DNA of 64,000 bases from Thauera butanivorans NBRC 103042 (GCF_001591165.1 NZ_BCUG01000011.1:62001-126000), one strand, 5' to 3'; positions 1 to 11,709 are shown, numbered from the stretch's first letter. Numbers and translations are program-made. The notes: generated by a model not told the origin, from the sequence alone.

Positions 1-31
1 ACAGAGCGGAAAAGCTTCGGTAGCGCAAAAC

Positions 32-2542
<2,511 letters not shown>

Positions 2543-2584
2543 TCAAAGAACGCTGCTGCTTGAAAACAAAACTGCTGCTTACGC

Positions 2585-2676
2585 GTAGGATGGGTAGAGC
2601 CGTAGGCGAAACCCACCAGCATCGGTGGGGTGTCGCACGGCGAATGATGGGTTTCGCTACGCTCTACCCATCCTAC
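2585..2676. repeat. Dispersed inverted repeat, GTAGGATGGGTAGAGC family, copy 1
   Basis: GTAGGATGGGTAGAGC at 2585-2600 is matched by its exact reverse complement at 2661-2676, with GCGAAACCCA-like inner sequence between. Related copies lie at about 41568-41675 and 50493-50647. It lies entirely between dnaN and gyrB and is a REP-like element of unknown function. Confidence 0.8.
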
Positions 2677-2700
2677 CTGCCTAAGAAACAAAATTGCCAC

Positions 2701-2824
2701 AGTGGAGAGCGAAGAAGCCGTGGCGAGTGGGCCTGCGCCGGTGCGAGAAACACAGCCATACTGCCGTATGGCGAGCATCGCAGCGGCGCAGGGCCGCGCA
2801 GTAATGGTTTCTTCGCTCTCCACT
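2701..2824. repeat. 124-bp nested palindrome at the dnaN 3' end
   Basis: The outer arms are perfect 16-mers: AGTGGAGAGCGAAGAA at 2701-2716 and its reverse complement at 2809-2824. Inside are a second complementary pair (GGCCTGCGCC against GGCGCAGGGCC) and a central GCCATAC-TGCC-GTATGGC hairpin. The right arm covers two bases of the dnaN stop codon (2823-2825). In the dnaN transcript the whole element could fold into one long hairpin; a role in termination or mRNA stabilisation is inference. Confidence 0.8.
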
Positions 2825-3932
2825 AGATGCGCATCGGCATCACGACGTATTTGAACTTGTCGTTGCCGGGCAGGGTGATCAGGGCGCTGGAATTGCCGTC
2901 GTTGAAGCGCCAGTCGACCGTCTCGGACGACAGGTTGTTGAGTACGTCGAGCAGGTAGGTGACGTTGAAGCCGATGTCGAGCTTGTCGCCCTGGTAGTCG
3001 GTTTCGAGCTCTTCCATCGCCTCTTCCTGCTCGGCGTTGGTCGACACGATCTTGAGCAGGCCGTCCTCGAGGACCATGCGCACGCCGCGGAATTTTTCGT
3101 TGGTCAGGATCGCAGCGCGCTGCAGCGCGGCCAGCAGCGGCTGGCGGGCGAAGTTGATCAGCTTGGGGTGGGCCTGCGGGATCACGCGCTCGTAGTCGGG
3201 GAACTTGCCGTCGATCAGCTTGGTGACGAGCTCGATCGGGCCGAAGCGGAACACCGCCTGGTTGCCGGCGAGGACGATTTCCAGCGGGTCGTCGCTGTCG
3301 GCGAGCTGGCGGGCGAGTTCGAGCACGGTCTTGCGCGGCAGGATGGCTTCGGTGCGCTGCTCCACCGGCGCGTCGAGGTCGGCGGCGGCATAGGCCAGGC
3401 GATGGCCGTCAGTGGCGACCATGCGCAGTTCGCCGCCGTCGGCAATGATGAGCAGGCCGTTGAGGTAGTAGCGGATGTCCTGCTGCGCCATCGAGTACGA
3501 CACCTGGGCGAGCAGGCGCTTGAAGCTGCGCTGGCTGATGGTGATGCGCGCGGCGGCTTCGTCCGGCGGCGACAGGCGCGGGTAGTCGGCGGCGGGCAGG
3601 GTCTGGAGCTGGAAGCGGCTGCGGCCGGCCTTGACGGTGAGGCGCTTGTCGTCGAGGGTCAGGTTGATGTCGACGCCGTCGGGCAGCGCGCGCAGGATGT
3701 CCTGCAGCTTGCGCGCGCCGACGGTGATCGCGGCGTCTTCGCCGCCGATGTGGCCGGCGGTGGTGGTGCGGATCTGGATTTCGATGTCGGTGGCCAGCAT
3801 CGTGAGCTGGTCGCCGCGCTTCTCGATCAGCACGTTGGACAGGATCGGGAGCGTGTGGCGCTTTTCGACGATGCCGGCAACCGACTGCAGCGGGGCCAGG
3901 AGCGCATCGCGGGTGGTGGTGAGCAGGAGCAT
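2823..3932 (-). CDS. dnaN: DNA polymerase III subunit beta (sliding clamp)
   Basis: Ring-shaped processivity clamp that holds DNA polymerase III on the template. The 369-residue product starts MLLLTTTRDALLAPLQSVAGIVEKRHTLPILSN and ends NDKFKYVVMPMRI, both diagnostic of DnaN, and its length matches the usual 366-376. The reading frame is open further upstream, but those residues have no family match and would run into dnaA, so the ATG at 3932 is chosen. It follows dnaA after about 50 bases on the same strand, the usual dnaA-dnaN operon. The stop codon lies inside the right arm of a 124-bp palindrome. Confidence 0.98.
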   Translation of the reverse strand: MLLLTTTRDALLAPLQSVAGIVEKRHTLPILSNVLIEKRGDQLTMLATDIEIQIRTTTAGHIGGEDAAITVGARKLQDILRALPDGVDINLTLDDKRLTVKAGRSRFQLQTLPAADYPRLSPPDEAAARITISQRSFKRLLAQVSYSMAQQDIRYYLNGLLIIADGGELRMVATDGHRLAYAAADLDAPVEQRTEAILPRKTVLELARQLADSDDPLEIVLAGNQAVFRFGPIELVTKLIDGKFPDYERVIPQAHPKLINFARQPLLAALQRAAILTNEKFRGVRMVLEDGLLKIVSTNAEQEEAMEELETDYQGDKLDIGFNVTYLLDVLNNLSSETVDWRFNDGNSSALITLPGNDKFKYVVMPMRI

Positions 3933-3982
3933 GGCGTCAGATCGGGTCGTTGGGTTGATCGGAAGGAATCGAGTGTTCGGGT

Positions 3983-5449
3983 TCAGCCGCGCAGCACCTG
4001 GGTGAGCACGTGGACGTCGTGGTTGAGCTGGTGGTCGCCGAGGCGCAGCTCGGCAATGGTACGGCAGGCGTGCAGCACCGTCGTGTGGTCGCGGCCGCCG
4101 AAGGCTTCGCCGATCGCCGGCAGGCTCATCGGCGTCAGTTCCTTGGCCAGCCACATCGCCACCTGGCGCGGCCGGGCGATGACGCGGGTGCGCTTCTTGG
4201 AATGCATGTCGGCGACCTTGATCTTGTAGTAGTCGGCGACGGTCTTCTGGATGTGCTCGATGGAAAGCTGGCGGTTGTGTGCGTGCAGCAGGTCTTTCAG
4301 CGCTTCCTTGGCCACTTCGAGGCCGATCTGGCGGCCGTGGAAGCGGGCGTAGGCGACGACCTTGTTGAGCGCGCCTTCCAGTTCGCGCACGTTGGAGCGC
4401 AGGTTCTTGGCGATCAGGAAGGCGACGTCGTCGTCCACCGCCACGCGCAGCGCCTCGGCCTTCTTCTTCAGGATGGCGACGCGCATTTCCAGCTCGGGCG
4501 GCTCGATCTGCACCGTCAGGCCCCAGTCGAAGCGGGAGATCAGGCGGTCTTCCAGGCCTTGGATGTCCTTGGGATAGGTGTCGCAGGTGATGACGATCTG
4601 CTTGCGCGCTTCGGTGAGGGCGTTGAAGGCGTGGAAGAATTCTTCCTGCGTCCGGTTCTTGTTGTTGAAGAACTGGATGTCGTCGATGATCAGCATGTCC
4701 AGCGAGCGGTAGTAGCGCTTGAAGGCGTCGAAGCTCTTCTGCTGGTAGGCGCGCACGACGTCGGCGTAGTAATCCTCGACGTGCACGTAGCGGATCACCG
4801 CGCGCGGGTTGTGCCTGAACACCGCGTTGCCGATGGCGTGCACCAGGTGGGTCTTGCCGAGGCCGACGCCGCCGTAGACGAACAGCGGGTTGTACGAGGT
4901 GCCCGGGTTCTGCGACACCTGCATCGCCGCGGCGCGGGCCAGGTCGTTGGCGCGGCCGGTGACCAGGGTGTCGAAAGTGAAGTCCGGGTTGAGGCGGGTC
5001 TTCTCATAGGCCAGCTCGAGGCCGGACGATGCAGCCGGCGCAGCGGCGGCGTCCTTGTCGCGGCTGGCAGCGGCCGGTGCGCGCGTGGCGCGGGCAGGTG
5101 CAGCTTCGGCCGCAACCGGTGCCGGGGCGGTATCGGCTGCCGGTTCAGCCGCGGCGGCGCGGGCTGGTGCAGCGGCAGCGGTCGGGCGGCTGGCACGCGC
5201 GGCGCCGACCGGCGGCAACTGGAGTTCGACCTGCAGCGGGCTGCCGCCGAGCTCCTCGCCCAGTTCGTGGATGCGGCGCAGGTAGCGCTCGCGCACCCAT
5301 TGCAGCACGAATCGGTTGGGTGCGATCAGCTTGAATACGCCGTCCTCGCCGGATTCGGCCCGCAGGGTCTTGATCCAGGTGTTGAACTGCTGCTGCGGCA
5401 ACTCCTGTTCAAGGCGCGACAGGCAGAAAGGCCAGAATTCTTCGGTCAC
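3983..5449 (-). CDS. dnaA: Chromosomal replication initiator protein DnaA
   Basis: AAA+ ATPase that binds DnaA boxes at the origin and opens the duplex. Domain I begins [25 protein letters not shown]. Residues about 90-155 are an Ala/Pro-rich linker (domain II). The AAA+ domain has Walker [11 protein letters not shown] and Walker [10 protein letters not shown], and domain IV carries the DNA-binding signature [15 protein letters not shown]. The start used is the GTG at 5449, giving 488 residues, because homology begins at TEEFW. An in-frame ATG gives [12 protein letters not shown] upstream, and the frame stays open to 5617. It is first in the leftward dnaA-dnaN operon and divergent from rpmH. 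Confidence 0.96.
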   Translation of the reverse strand: MTEEFWPFCLSRLEQELPQQQFNTWIKTLRAESGEDGVFKLIAPNRFVLQWVRERYLRRIHELGEELGGSPLQVELQLPPVGAARASRPTAAAAPARAAAAEPAADTAPAPVAAEAAPARATRAPAAASRDKDAAAAPAASSGLELAYEKTRLNPDFTFDTLVTGRANDLARAAAMQVSQNPGTSYNPLFVYGGVGLGKTHLVHAIGNAVFRHNPRAVIRYVHVEDYYADVVRAYQQKSFDAFKRYYRSLDMLIIDDIQFFNNKNRTQEEFFHAFNALTEARKQIVITCDTYPKDIQGLEDRLISRFDWGLTVQIEPPELEMRVAILKKKAEALRVAVDDDVAFLIAKNLRSNVRELEGALNKVVAYARFHGRQIGLEVAKEALKDLLHAHNRQLSIEHIQKTVADYYKIKVADMHSKKRTRVIARPRQVAMWLAKELTPMSLPAIGEAFGGRDHTTVLHACRTIAELRLGDHQLNHDVHVLTQVLRG

Positions 5450-5648
5450 GGCGGGTTCTTGGGTGTTCGCGGACGGTTCGTTTATGGGTGGTGTACAACT
5501 GTGCGGCATGCGCGGCCAAGTGGCGCACTGGCGGGCACGGGCAGGGGAGCACTGCATGGGCGGCTTCTTGGCGGCCGGGCGTTCGACGTCGGCGCCTGCC
5601 CCGTCGGCGAAGCTCATGGACCGGCTATTCTAACCTTGCGGGCAGGAC

Positions 5649-5657
5649 TTATCCACA
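5649..5657 (+). promoter_or_regulatory. DnaA box in the dnaA-rpmH spacer
   Basis: TTATCCACA, a perfect DnaA box. A weaker match (TTATCCAT) lies at 5693-5700. The 288-base dnaA-rpmH spacer is a common position for the origin or for DnaA autoregulation. Only these two boxes were seen, with a short AT-rich stretch (about 5665-5706), so a full origin here is doubtful. Confidence 0.65.
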
Positions 5658-5677
5658 GGGCCGGATAAAAATTGTTA

Positions 5678-5706
5678 TTGACAAACATGGGATTATCCAT
5701 TTAACT
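5678..5706 (+). promoter_or_regulatory. rpmH promoter
   Basis: A consensus -35 TTGACA at 5678-5683 is followed after 17 bases by TTAACT at 5701-5706 as a plausible -10. It lies 31 bases upstream of the rpmH start codon and overlaps the weaker DnaA-box-like TTATCCAT. Confidence 0.6.
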
Positions 5707-5737
5707 CTCGCGTTTGACCTAACATTGGCAGTCGATC

Positions 5738-5872
5738 ATGAAACGCACCTACCAGCCCTCCGTCGTCCGTCGCAAGCGCACCCATGGTTTCCTGGTCCGG
5801 ATGAAGACCCGTGGCGGCCGTGCGGTCATCCGCGCACGTCGTGCCAAGGGCCGTCATCGCCTCGCCGTCTGA
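5738..5872 (+). CDS. rpmH: 50S ribosomal protein L34
   Basis: Component of the large ribosomal subunit. It encodes 44 residues beginning [18 protein letters not shown] and ending AKGRHRLAV, the family's full length and its very conserved basic composition. It is the first gene of the rpmH-rnpA-yidD-yidC-mnmE series, which links ribosome, RNase P and membrane insertion functions. The next gene, rnpA, begins one base after its stop codon if the GTG start is used. Confidence 0.98.
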   Translation: MKRTYQPSVVRRKRTHGFLVRMKTRGGRAVIRARRAKGRHRLAV

Positions 5873-5873
5873 G

Positions 5874-6236
5874 GTGACGTTGCCCCCGGGCGCTGACCAG
5901 GGTTTCCGCAGCGCTCACAGATTGCACAAAACGGATGAGTATTCATCCGTTTTTGCTTTTCGGCGGGCACTGCGCGGGCGCTTCTACATGCTGCACTATC
6001 GCCCCAATGGCCTCGATACGGCCCGGCTGGGCGTGGTGGTGGCCAAGAAGCTCGCCAAGCGCGCCAACACCCGCAACCTGGTGAAGCGCATCGCGCGCGA
6101 GATCTTTCGCCGCAATCGTGAATCCTTGCCCGCGGTCGACATGGTCGTCCGCCTGCATGCACCGGTCGCCAAGGCGACACGGGCCGAGATGAACCAGGAC
6201 CTGCTCGCCTTGCTGCAAAAGCTGCCCCGGCCATGA
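5874..6236 (+). CDS. rnpA: Ribonuclease P protein component
   Basis: Basic protein cofactor of RNase P, which removes the 5' leader of precursor tRNAs. The conserved [14 protein letters not shown] region and the RNR-like signature ([19 protein letters not shown]) are present. The GTG at 5874 gives 120 residues, the usual size, and lies directly behind the rpmH stop. The frame is open back to 5811, but that part overlaps rpmH and has no family match. The stop overlaps the yidD start, suggesting coupled translation. Confidence 0.95.
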   Translation: MTLPPGADQGFRSAHRLHKTDEYSSVFAFRRALRGRFYMLHYRPNGLDTARLGVVVAKKLAKRANTRNLVKRIAREIFRRNRESLPAVDMVVRLHAPVAKATRAEMNQDLLALLQKLPRP

Positions 6237-6442
6237 AAACCTTGTTGATCGCCCTGCTGCGCTTCTACCGCTATGCGATCAGCCCCATGCTGGGGCGCAA
6301 CTGCCGTTTTCATCCGACCTGCTCCGAGTACGCGATCGAAGCCATCCAGCGCCACGGCGCCCTGCGCGGCGGCTGGCTCGCGGCAAGACGGGTGGGGCGT
6401 TGTCACCCTTTCAATCCGGGCGGGTATGATCCCGTTCCCTGA
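6233..6442 (+). CDS. yidD: Membrane protein insertion efficiency factor YidD
   Basis: Small membrane-associated protein that assists YidC-dependent membrane insertion. The 69 residues contain the family signature [20 protein letters not shown] with its cysteines, then [20 protein letters not shown] and a final NPGGYDPVP. The ATG overlaps the rnpA stop by four bases (ATGA). yidC follows after 20 bases. Confidence 0.97.
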   Translation: MKTLLIALLRFYRYAISPMLGRNCRFHPTCSEYAIEAIQRHGALRGGWLAARRVGRCHPFNPGGYDPVP

Positions 6443-6462
6443 CCTGAGACAGAACGAATCCG

Positions 6463-8115
6463 ATGGATCAACGCCGCCTCATCCTCTTCCTGGTTTTCTC
6501 CTTCTCGCTGGTGATGCTGTGGGAAGGCTGGATCAAGCATAACAACCCCGCTCCGGCGGTCCAGGCGACGACGGCTGCCGGCGCAGCGGCCGACGGTTCG
6601 GTGCCGACGCCGTCGGCCGGTCTGGCTGCGAGCCAGAGCGCCGTGCCCGGCGGGCAGGCCGCCACCGCCACGGCGCCGCGCGTGGTGGTCGAGACCGACC
6701 TGCTGCGTGCCGAAGTGTCCGCCGAGGGCGGCGACATCGTCCGCCTCGAACTCAAGCAGCACCAGGCCAGCGGCGAGAGCGACGCCAACTTCGTGCTGCT
6801 GGACGACGGCTCGGTCCGCCACCAGTATTTCGCCCAGTCCGGCCTGATCGGCGAAGGCCTGCCGACGCACAAGACGCTGTTCGTGCTGCCGGCTTCCGAG
6901 CTGGCGCTGAAGGACGGCGAGGATCAGGTCGAGCTGCGCCTGCAGGCGCCCGAGCAGAACGGCCTGCAGGTCACCAAGGTGATGCGCTTCCAGCGCGGCA
7001 GCTACCTGATCGACGTCAGCTACGAAATCAACAACGGCAGCGGCCAGGCCATCGCTCCGCACGCCTACTTCCAGCTCACCCGCGACGGCAACCCCGCCGA
7101 GCAGGTCGAAGCCTTCGGCGTGAACACCTTCACCGGCCCGGCCTTCTTCACCGACGCCGAGAAGTTCCAGAAGGTGCATTTCGACGACATCACCGAAGGC
7201 AAGGCCAAGTTCGTCAAGAACGCCAGCGACGGCTGGGTGGCGATGGTGCAGCACTACTTCGTCAGCGCCTGGCTGCCGGAGCAGGGCGCGCAGCGTGAAT
7301 ACTTCGCCCGCCCGCTGGGCAACAACCTGTTCTCGGCCGGCCTGATCATGCCGGTGGCCTCGATCGAACCGGGCGCGCAAGCCACGGTGGGCAGCCGCCT
7401 CTACGCCGGCCCGCAGGAGCAGGACAAGCTCGAAGGCATCGCCCCGGGGCTCGACCTGGTGGTCGACTACGGCTGGCTGACGGTGATCGCCGCGCCGCTG
7501 TTCTGGGTGCTGTCGTGGCTGCACAAGCTGACCGGCAACTGGGGCTGGGCCATCATCCTCGTCACCGTGCTGCTCAAGATCATTTTCTTCCCGCTGTCGG
7601 CGGCCAGCTACAAGTCGATGGCCAAGATGCGCGTGCTCGGCCCGCGCCTGCAGCGCATGAAGGAGCTGTACGGCAACGACAAGGCCAAGATGCAGCAGGA
7701 GATGATGAATCTCTACCGCACCGAGAAGATCAACCCGCTCGGCGGCTGCCTGCCCATCCTGGTGCAGATCCCGGTGTTCATCGCGCTGTACTGGGTGCTG
7801 CTGGGCAGCGTCGAGATGCGCCACGCGCCGTGGCTGGGCTGGATCCAGGATCTGTCGGCGAAGGATCCCTACTTCATCCTGCCGATCATCATGGGCGCAT
7901 CCATGCTGATCCAGATGAAGCTGAACCCGACGCCGCCCGACCCGATCCAGGCCAAGGTCATGATGGCGATGCCGATCGTGTTCACCTTCATGTTCCTGTG
8001 GTTCCCGTCCGGCTTGGTGCTGTACTGGGTGGTCAACAACATCCTGTCGATCGCCCAGCAATGGCAGATCACGCGGATGATCGAAAGTGCAAAACCCGGC
8101 AGCAAGGACGCCTGA
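6463..8115 (+). CDS. yidC: Membrane protein insertase YidC
   Basis: Inner-membrane insertase working alone or with SecYEG. It has 550 residues: an N-terminal transmembrane segment (about 6-22, [18 protein letters not shown]), a low-complexity Ala/Gly/Pro stretch, a large periplasmic domain (about 70-340), then the conserved membrane core. The core includes the cytoplasmic loop [19 protein letters not shown] and [20 protein letters not shown]. The end is PGSKDA. The mnmE reading frame begins within its last 29 bases. Confidence 0.98.
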   Translation: MDQRRLILFLVFSFSLVMLWEGWIKHNNPAPAVQATTAAGAAADGSVPTPSAGLAASQSAVPGGQAATATAPRVVVETDLLRAEVSAEGGDIVRLELKQHQASGESDANFVLLDDGSVRHQYFAQSGLIGEGLPTHKTLFVLPASELALKDGEDQVELRLQAPEQNGLQVTKVMRFQRGSYLIDVSYEINNGSGQAIAPHAYFQLTRDGNPAEQVEAFGVNTFTGPAFFTDAEKFQKVHFDDITEGKAKFVKNASDGWVAMVQHYFVSAWLPEQGAQREYFARPLGNNLFSAGLIMPVASIEPGAQATVGSRLYAGPQEQDKLEGIAPGLDLVVDYGWLTVIAAPLFWVLSWLHKLTGNWGWAIILVTVLLKIIFFPLSAASYKSMAKMRVLGPRLQRMKELYGNDKAKMQQEMMNLYRTEKINPLGGCLPILVQIPVFIALYWVLLGSVEMRHAPWLGWIQDLSAKDPYFILPIIMGASMLIQMKLNPTPPDPIQAKVMMAMPIVFTFMFLWFPSGLVLYWVVNNILSIAQQWQITRMIESAKPGSKDA

Positions 8116-9466
8116 CGTCATTGCCGCCATCGCGACGGCACCGGGCCGGGGAGGCATCGGTGTCGTTCGCGTCTCGGGCGCCAGCCTGAGCGAATTCGCC
8201 GCCGCACTCTGCGGCCGCGTGCCGCAGCCGCGCCGGGCGATGTTCTCCGCCTTCGTCGATGCCGCCGGCGAAGCCATCGACGAAGGCATCCTGCTCCATT
8301 TCCCCGCGCCCGCCTCCTTCACCGGCGAGGACGTGCTCGAACTGCAAGGCCACGGCGGCCCGGTGGTCATGCAGATGCTGCTGGCGCGCTGCCTCGAACT
8401 CGGCGCGCGGCTCGCCGAACCGGGCGAGTTCACCCGCCGTGCCTTCCTCAACGGCAAGCTCGACCTCGCCCAGGCCGAAAGCGTCGCCGACCTCATCGAA
8501 GCCTCGACCGCCGCCGCCGCCCGCTCCGCCGTGCGTTCGCTGTCCGGCCGCTTCTCGGAAGAAATCCACCGCATCGTCGATGCGCTGATCGATCTGCGCA
8601 TGCTGGTCGAAGCGACGCTGGACTTCCCCGAAGAGGAAATCGAATTCCTCGAACGCGCGCGCGCGATGCCGCGTCTGGAAGAAATCCGCGACAAGCTCGA
8701 AAGCGTGCTCGACCGCGCCCGCCAGGGTGCGCTGTTGCGCAGCGGCCTCAACGTCGTGCTGGTCGGCGAACCCAATGTCGGCAAATCCAGCCTGCTCAAC
8801 CAGCTCGCCGGTGAAGACCGCGCCATCGTCACCGACATCGCCGGCACCACCCGCGACGCACTGCGCGAGACGATCCAGATCGAAGGCATTCCGCTGCACA
8901 TCATCGACACCGCTGGCCTGCGTGAAACCGCCGACACCGTCGAACGCATCGGCATCGAACGCACCTGGCGCGAAATCGAACGCGCCGACGTCATCCTGCG
9001 CCTCGTCGACGCCAGCGCCGCCGCGACGGACACCACGCCCGAAGCCAGCGAATCCATCGACGCCCGCCTGCCGCGGGGGGTGGAACGCATCACCGTCGTC
9101 AACAAGATCGACCTCGCGGGCCTGGCGGCCGGGCGGATCGAGGAGCCCGGGGAACCAGGCGGCCGCATCCGCCTGCAAGTCTCGGCCAAGCGCGGCACCG
9201 GCATCGACCTCGTCCGCGCCGAACTGCTGCGCATCGCCGGCTGGCACGCCCACGGCGAAGACGTCATCCTCGCCCGCGAACGCCACCTCCACGCCCTGCG
9301 CGCCGCCCTCGCCCACGTCGAATCCGCCGCCGCTCAATCGGCTGCGCTCGAACTCTTCGCCGAGGAACTGCGCCTGGCGCAGGAAAGCCTGGGGGAGATC
9401 ACCGGGGAGTTCACGGCGGACGATCTACTGGGGGTGATCTTTTCGAGGTTTTGCATCGGGAAGTGA
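8087..9466 (+). CDS. mnmE: tRNA modification GTPase MnmE (TrmE/ThdF)
   Basis: Works with MnmG to install the carboxymethylaminomethyl group on uridine 34 of certain tRNAs. The N-terminal tetrahydrofolate-binding domain starts [20 protein letters not shown]. The GTPase domain has the P-loop [16 protein letters not shown] and NKID. The C-terminus is the invariant FCIGK, whose cysteine is functional. It has 459 residues from a GTG at 8087 that overlaps the end of yidC. The last 18 bases recur at 11605-11622, marking the gene end as an integration site that was used by a mobile element and rebuilt without losing the protein. Confidence 0.97.
   Translation: MQNPAARTPDVIAAIATAPGRGGIGVVRVSGASLSEFAAALCGRVPQPRRAMFSAFVDAAGEAIDEGILLHFPAPASFTGEDVLELQGHGGPVVMQMLLARCLELGARLAEPGEFTRRAFLNGKLDLAQAESVADLIEASTAAAARSAVRSLSGRFSEEIHRIVDALIDLRMLVEATLDFPEEEIEFLERARAMPRLEEIRDKLESVLDRARQGALLRSGLNVVLVGEPNVGKSSLLNQLAGEDRAIVTDIAGTTRDALRETIQIEGIPLHIIDTAGLRETADTVERIGIERTWREIERADVILRLVDASAAATDTTPEASESIDARLPRGVERITVVNKIDLAGLAAGRIEEPGEPGGRIRLQVSAKRGTGIDLVRAELLRIAGWHAHGEDVILARERHLHALRAALAHVESAAAQSAALELFAEELRLAQESLGEITGEFTADDLLGVIFSRFCIGK
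9449..9466 (+). repeat. Left attachment repeat (attL-like) at the mnmE 3' end
   Basis: TTTTGCATCGGGAAGTGA encodes FCIGK-stop, the end of mnmE. A copy with two synonymous changes (16/18 identical) lies at 11605-11622 in the same orientation. The 3' end of trmE/mnmE is the known attachment site of SGI1 and related islands, and a truncated integrase gene follows here. Confidence 0.75.
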
Positions 9467-9650
9467 TGTGGAGTCCAGGGACATCCACTGATGTCTTCTG
9501 ATTTGACAGAATATATTGTAAATAAAGGAGTTTTTGTCTACAGAGTGATTCGGTGATACAGTCAAAGCCACTCGTTTTTATGTCCAAGTTTGGTTCCAAG
9601 TAGCTGGATTCTTGTCTTCCATCCCTCTAATTGGACATACGGAGGATGAG

Positions 9651-10067
9651 ATGGCACTGACCGACACTGCTCTCAAGGCACTCAAGCCCAAGGACAAGAC
9701 CTATACGGTCACCGATGATCGGGGGCTGTATGTGGAGGTCTTCCCCACCGGTGGCGTCGTCTGGCGCTACCGCTACTGGCTGAATGGCAAGTACGAGAAG
9801 CTGACGCTGGGCAAGTACCCCGCACTGACGCTGAAGAACGCCCGCCTGAAGCGGGACGAGGCGGCCCACCAGGTGGCGATGGGGGAGTCGCCGGCAAAGA
9901 AGAAGCAGCAGGAAAAAGTGGCTGGGGCAGAAGACGCCACCGTGGCCGACTTCGCCGAACGCTTCTTCAAGGACATCCAGTCACGCGATCGCAAGGACGT
10001 GACCATGCCGCGCCGCTACTTGGAAAAGGACATCCTGCCGCACATCGGCAGCAAGCCGGTCCGTGAG
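9651..10067 (+). pseudogene. Truncated tyrosine-recombinase integrase (DUF4102/P4 type)
   Basis: N-terminal part of a P4-type integrase. MALTDTALKALKPKDKTYTVTD opens the arm-DNA-binding domain (DUF4102), followed by YRYWLNGKYEKLTLGKYPALTL and the start of the core-binding domain (TVADFAERFFKD). A strong ribosome site, GGAGG at 9641-9645, precedes the ATG. Homology stops at GSKPVRE (about 10067), and the frame then reads into unrelated helicase-like sequence. The whole catalytic domain with the R-H-R-Y residues is missing, so it cannot recombine DNA. It sits just inside the left attachment repeat. Confidence 0.85.
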
Positions 10068-10076
10068 TGGCAGCGC

Positions 10077-10161
10077 ATGCTGTGGCGGCAATTCGGGCGG
10101 GAGCAGGCGTTTGTGCTCGACAACGTCGGCGATGAGCCGCTGTTTTCCGAGTTCCGCGTGC
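10077..10161 (+). pseudogene. SNF2-type helicase remnant (SWIM region)
   Basis: In frame with the broken integrase, the sequence reads WRQFGREQAFVLDNVGDEP then LFSEFRV. This resembles the stretch just before the SWIM zinc-finger region of a family of bacterial SNF2 helicases, from memory of that family only. The similarity ends abruptly after about 28 residues. It appears to be a debris piece joined by deletion. Confidence 0.45.
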
Positions 10162-10164
10162 GCA

Positions 10165-10289
10165 AAAGTTGCCGGAGACTTGGGAGCTGGGGCAGGTGTT
10201 TGCCAAACGATGCCGTGCGCTTCGAGCAGGCCGACCAGACGGGCATTCTCGGCACGAAGGCGGGCGATCTCATCGCGGTGGTCCGTCAT
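10165..10289 (-). pseudogene. N-terminal remnant of a TOTE-type primase/helicase protein
   Basis: On the minus strand MTDHRDEIARLRAENARLVG then LLEAHGIVW looks like the coiled-coil start of TOTE conflict-system proteins (archaeo-eukaryotic primase plus helicase). The match runs for about 40 residues to SPATFA, then goes over into the opposite-strand helicase remnant. No catalytic domain remains. The assignment is from pattern memory. Confidence 0.4.
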
Positions 10290-10332
10290 ACTGTCTCCAC
10301 GCGTGCAGGCTCACCCCACCCGTTGCCCACCA

Positions 10333-11382
10333 CTAGCGCAACTCGTACCACGTCCCACGCCCGCCCCCCTGCTGGACCAAATGCCCCTGTTCCACCAGCG
10401 TACGGAAGTGCTGTTTGAGCGTATTGCGGTTGCCGCCGGTCAGGCGAATGGCTTCGGCCATGGTGATTCTGCCATGCTCGCGCGTGAATTCGACGATCTG
10501 CAGCGCCAGGTCCGGCAGCTTGGCTAGCACCAGCTTCTCGCGCTCGACCTTGCGTTCCAGGCGACGTACCTGCTGGGACAGCGCGCGCAGGAAGAACACC
10601 AGCCAAGGCTGCCAATTCGGCGCATCGGTGCGGATGCTGCCTTGTGTCTGGCGCAGCGCCAGGTAGTAGGCTTCCTTGTTCTGCTCGATCACGCTTTCCA
10701 GCGAGCTGTAGGGCACGTAGGCATAGCCGGCCTGCAACAGCAGCAACGTGGTCAACACCCGGCTCAGGCGACCGTTGCCATCTTGGAAAGGGTGAATCTC
10801 CAGAAACACCACCACCCAGATGCCGATGAGTAGCAGTGGATGCAAGCGTCCGTGACTGCGCTCCTCGTTGAACCAAGTTACCAATTCGGTCATCAGATGT
10901 GGTGTATCGAAAGGCGTGGCAGTCTCGAAGACAACGCCCAACGGCTTGCCGTGTTCATCGAAGGCAGCCACGCTGTTGCTGGTGGTCTTGTAATTGCCGC
11001 GATGCCAGGCATCCTTTTCGCTGTAGGTCAGCAGGTCGCGGTGCAATTGCCGGATGTGGTTTTCAGTCAGCGAGATGTCTTGCCAAGACGTAAACACCAG
11101 TTCCATGATTTCGGCATAACCAGCGACTTCCTGCTCATCGCGCGTCTCGAACGGCTTGATCTGCAGGTTGGACAACAAGCGCTCGACTTCGCGATCCGAC
11201 AGCTTGCTGCCCTCGATACGGGTCGAGGAGCCGATGCTCTCGATCGTGGCCACCCGCCGAAGTGCCGACAGCCGATCCGGTGCCAGCGTGCCAAGTGCAC
11301 GCCACGCGCCCTTGAATTCGTCTATCCCGGCGATCAGGCCCAGGATGTCGGTGGTGATCTGGAGGGAGTCTGTGCGGATCAT
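10333..11382 (-). CDS. Fic family protein with C-terminal winged helix
   Basis: Fic enzymes transfer AMP (or other phosphate-linked groups) from a nucleotide to target hydroxyls. The full catalytic motif HPFQDGNGRLSR is present near residue 200. An inhibitory motif STRIEG lies upstream in the N-terminal part, which makes it a class II, self-inhibited Fic. The C-terminal 70 residues (ITMAEAIRLTGGNRNTLKQH and on) form a winged helix-turn-helix, so it may also bind DNA. The start at 11382 (MIRTDSLQ) gives 349 residues; an upstream ATG at 11412 lies inside the promoter repeats. It is the only intact gene between the two attachment repeats. No antitoxin partner is visible. Confidence 0.9.
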   Translation of the reverse strand: MIRTDSLQITTDILGLIAGIDEFKGAWRALGTLAPDRLSALRRVATIESIGSSTRIEGSKLSDREVERLLSNLQIKPFETRDEQEVAGYAEIMELVFTSWQDISLTENHIRQLHRDLLTYSEKDAWHRGNYKTTSNSVAAFDEHGKPLGVVFETATPFDTPHLMTELVTWFNEERSHGRLHPLLLIGIWVVVFLEIHPFQDGNGRLSRVLTTLLLLQAGYAYVPYSSLESVIEQNKEAYYLALRQTQGSIRTDAPNWQPWLVFFLRALSQQVRRLERKVEREKLVLAKLPDLALQIVEFTREHGRITMAEAIRLTGGNRNTLKQHFRTLVEQGHLVQQGGGRGTWYELR

Positions 11383-11393
11383 GGAACCAATAG

Positions 11394-11453
11394 TACACCC
11401 ATTTACACCCAATTATAATTCCAGCCATTCTCACCCCCATTTACACCCATTTC
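11394..11453 (-). promoter_or_regulatory. fic promoter with repeated operator motif
   Basis: The 12-mer CATTTACACCCA (plus-strand reading) occurs at 11400-11411 and 11438-11449, with a partial third copy at 11394-11401. A minus-strand -10 TATAAT occupies 11417-11412 between the copies. Repeats on both sides of a -10 suggest an operator, perhaps for the Fic protein's own winged helix; this last point is inference. Confidence 0.5.
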
Positions 11454-11604
11454 TGTCAGAGCAGGCATAGTGCTCCAAAGCTAAGGGCCGCGTGCCCTGG
11501 AAGTCCGGCGAGGGATGCACTGAAGGGTCCAAGAATAGGCCCAAGCGACACTAGGCGGTCACAATAAATACTTATAAGTCAATAAGATACGACTCAATCA
11601 ACCC

Positions 11605-11622
11605 TTCTGTATCGGGAAGTGA
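11605..11622 (+). repeat. Right attachment repeat (attR-like), copy of the mnmE tail
   Basis: TTCTGTATCGGGAAGTGA encodes FCIGK-stop using two codons different from the resident mnmE (TTC/TGT instead of TTT/TGC). The upstream bases do not continue MnmE, so it is an isolated tail sequence, as expected for the far attachment junction of an element that inserts at mnmE. Confidence 0.7.
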
Positions 11623-11709
11623 GTCGATCACAACCTGTGTCGTCAGGTAATTTTGCGGTTGGTGCGACTTCGGTTTGTTGATGGCCACAGATATGAGGAG
11701 ATCCTGCCG

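Noticed and set aside
9467-9650. tRNA gene as attachment site for the integrase
   Set aside because: No cloverleaf or T-loop motif is visible; the repeat evidence points to the mnmE end instead.
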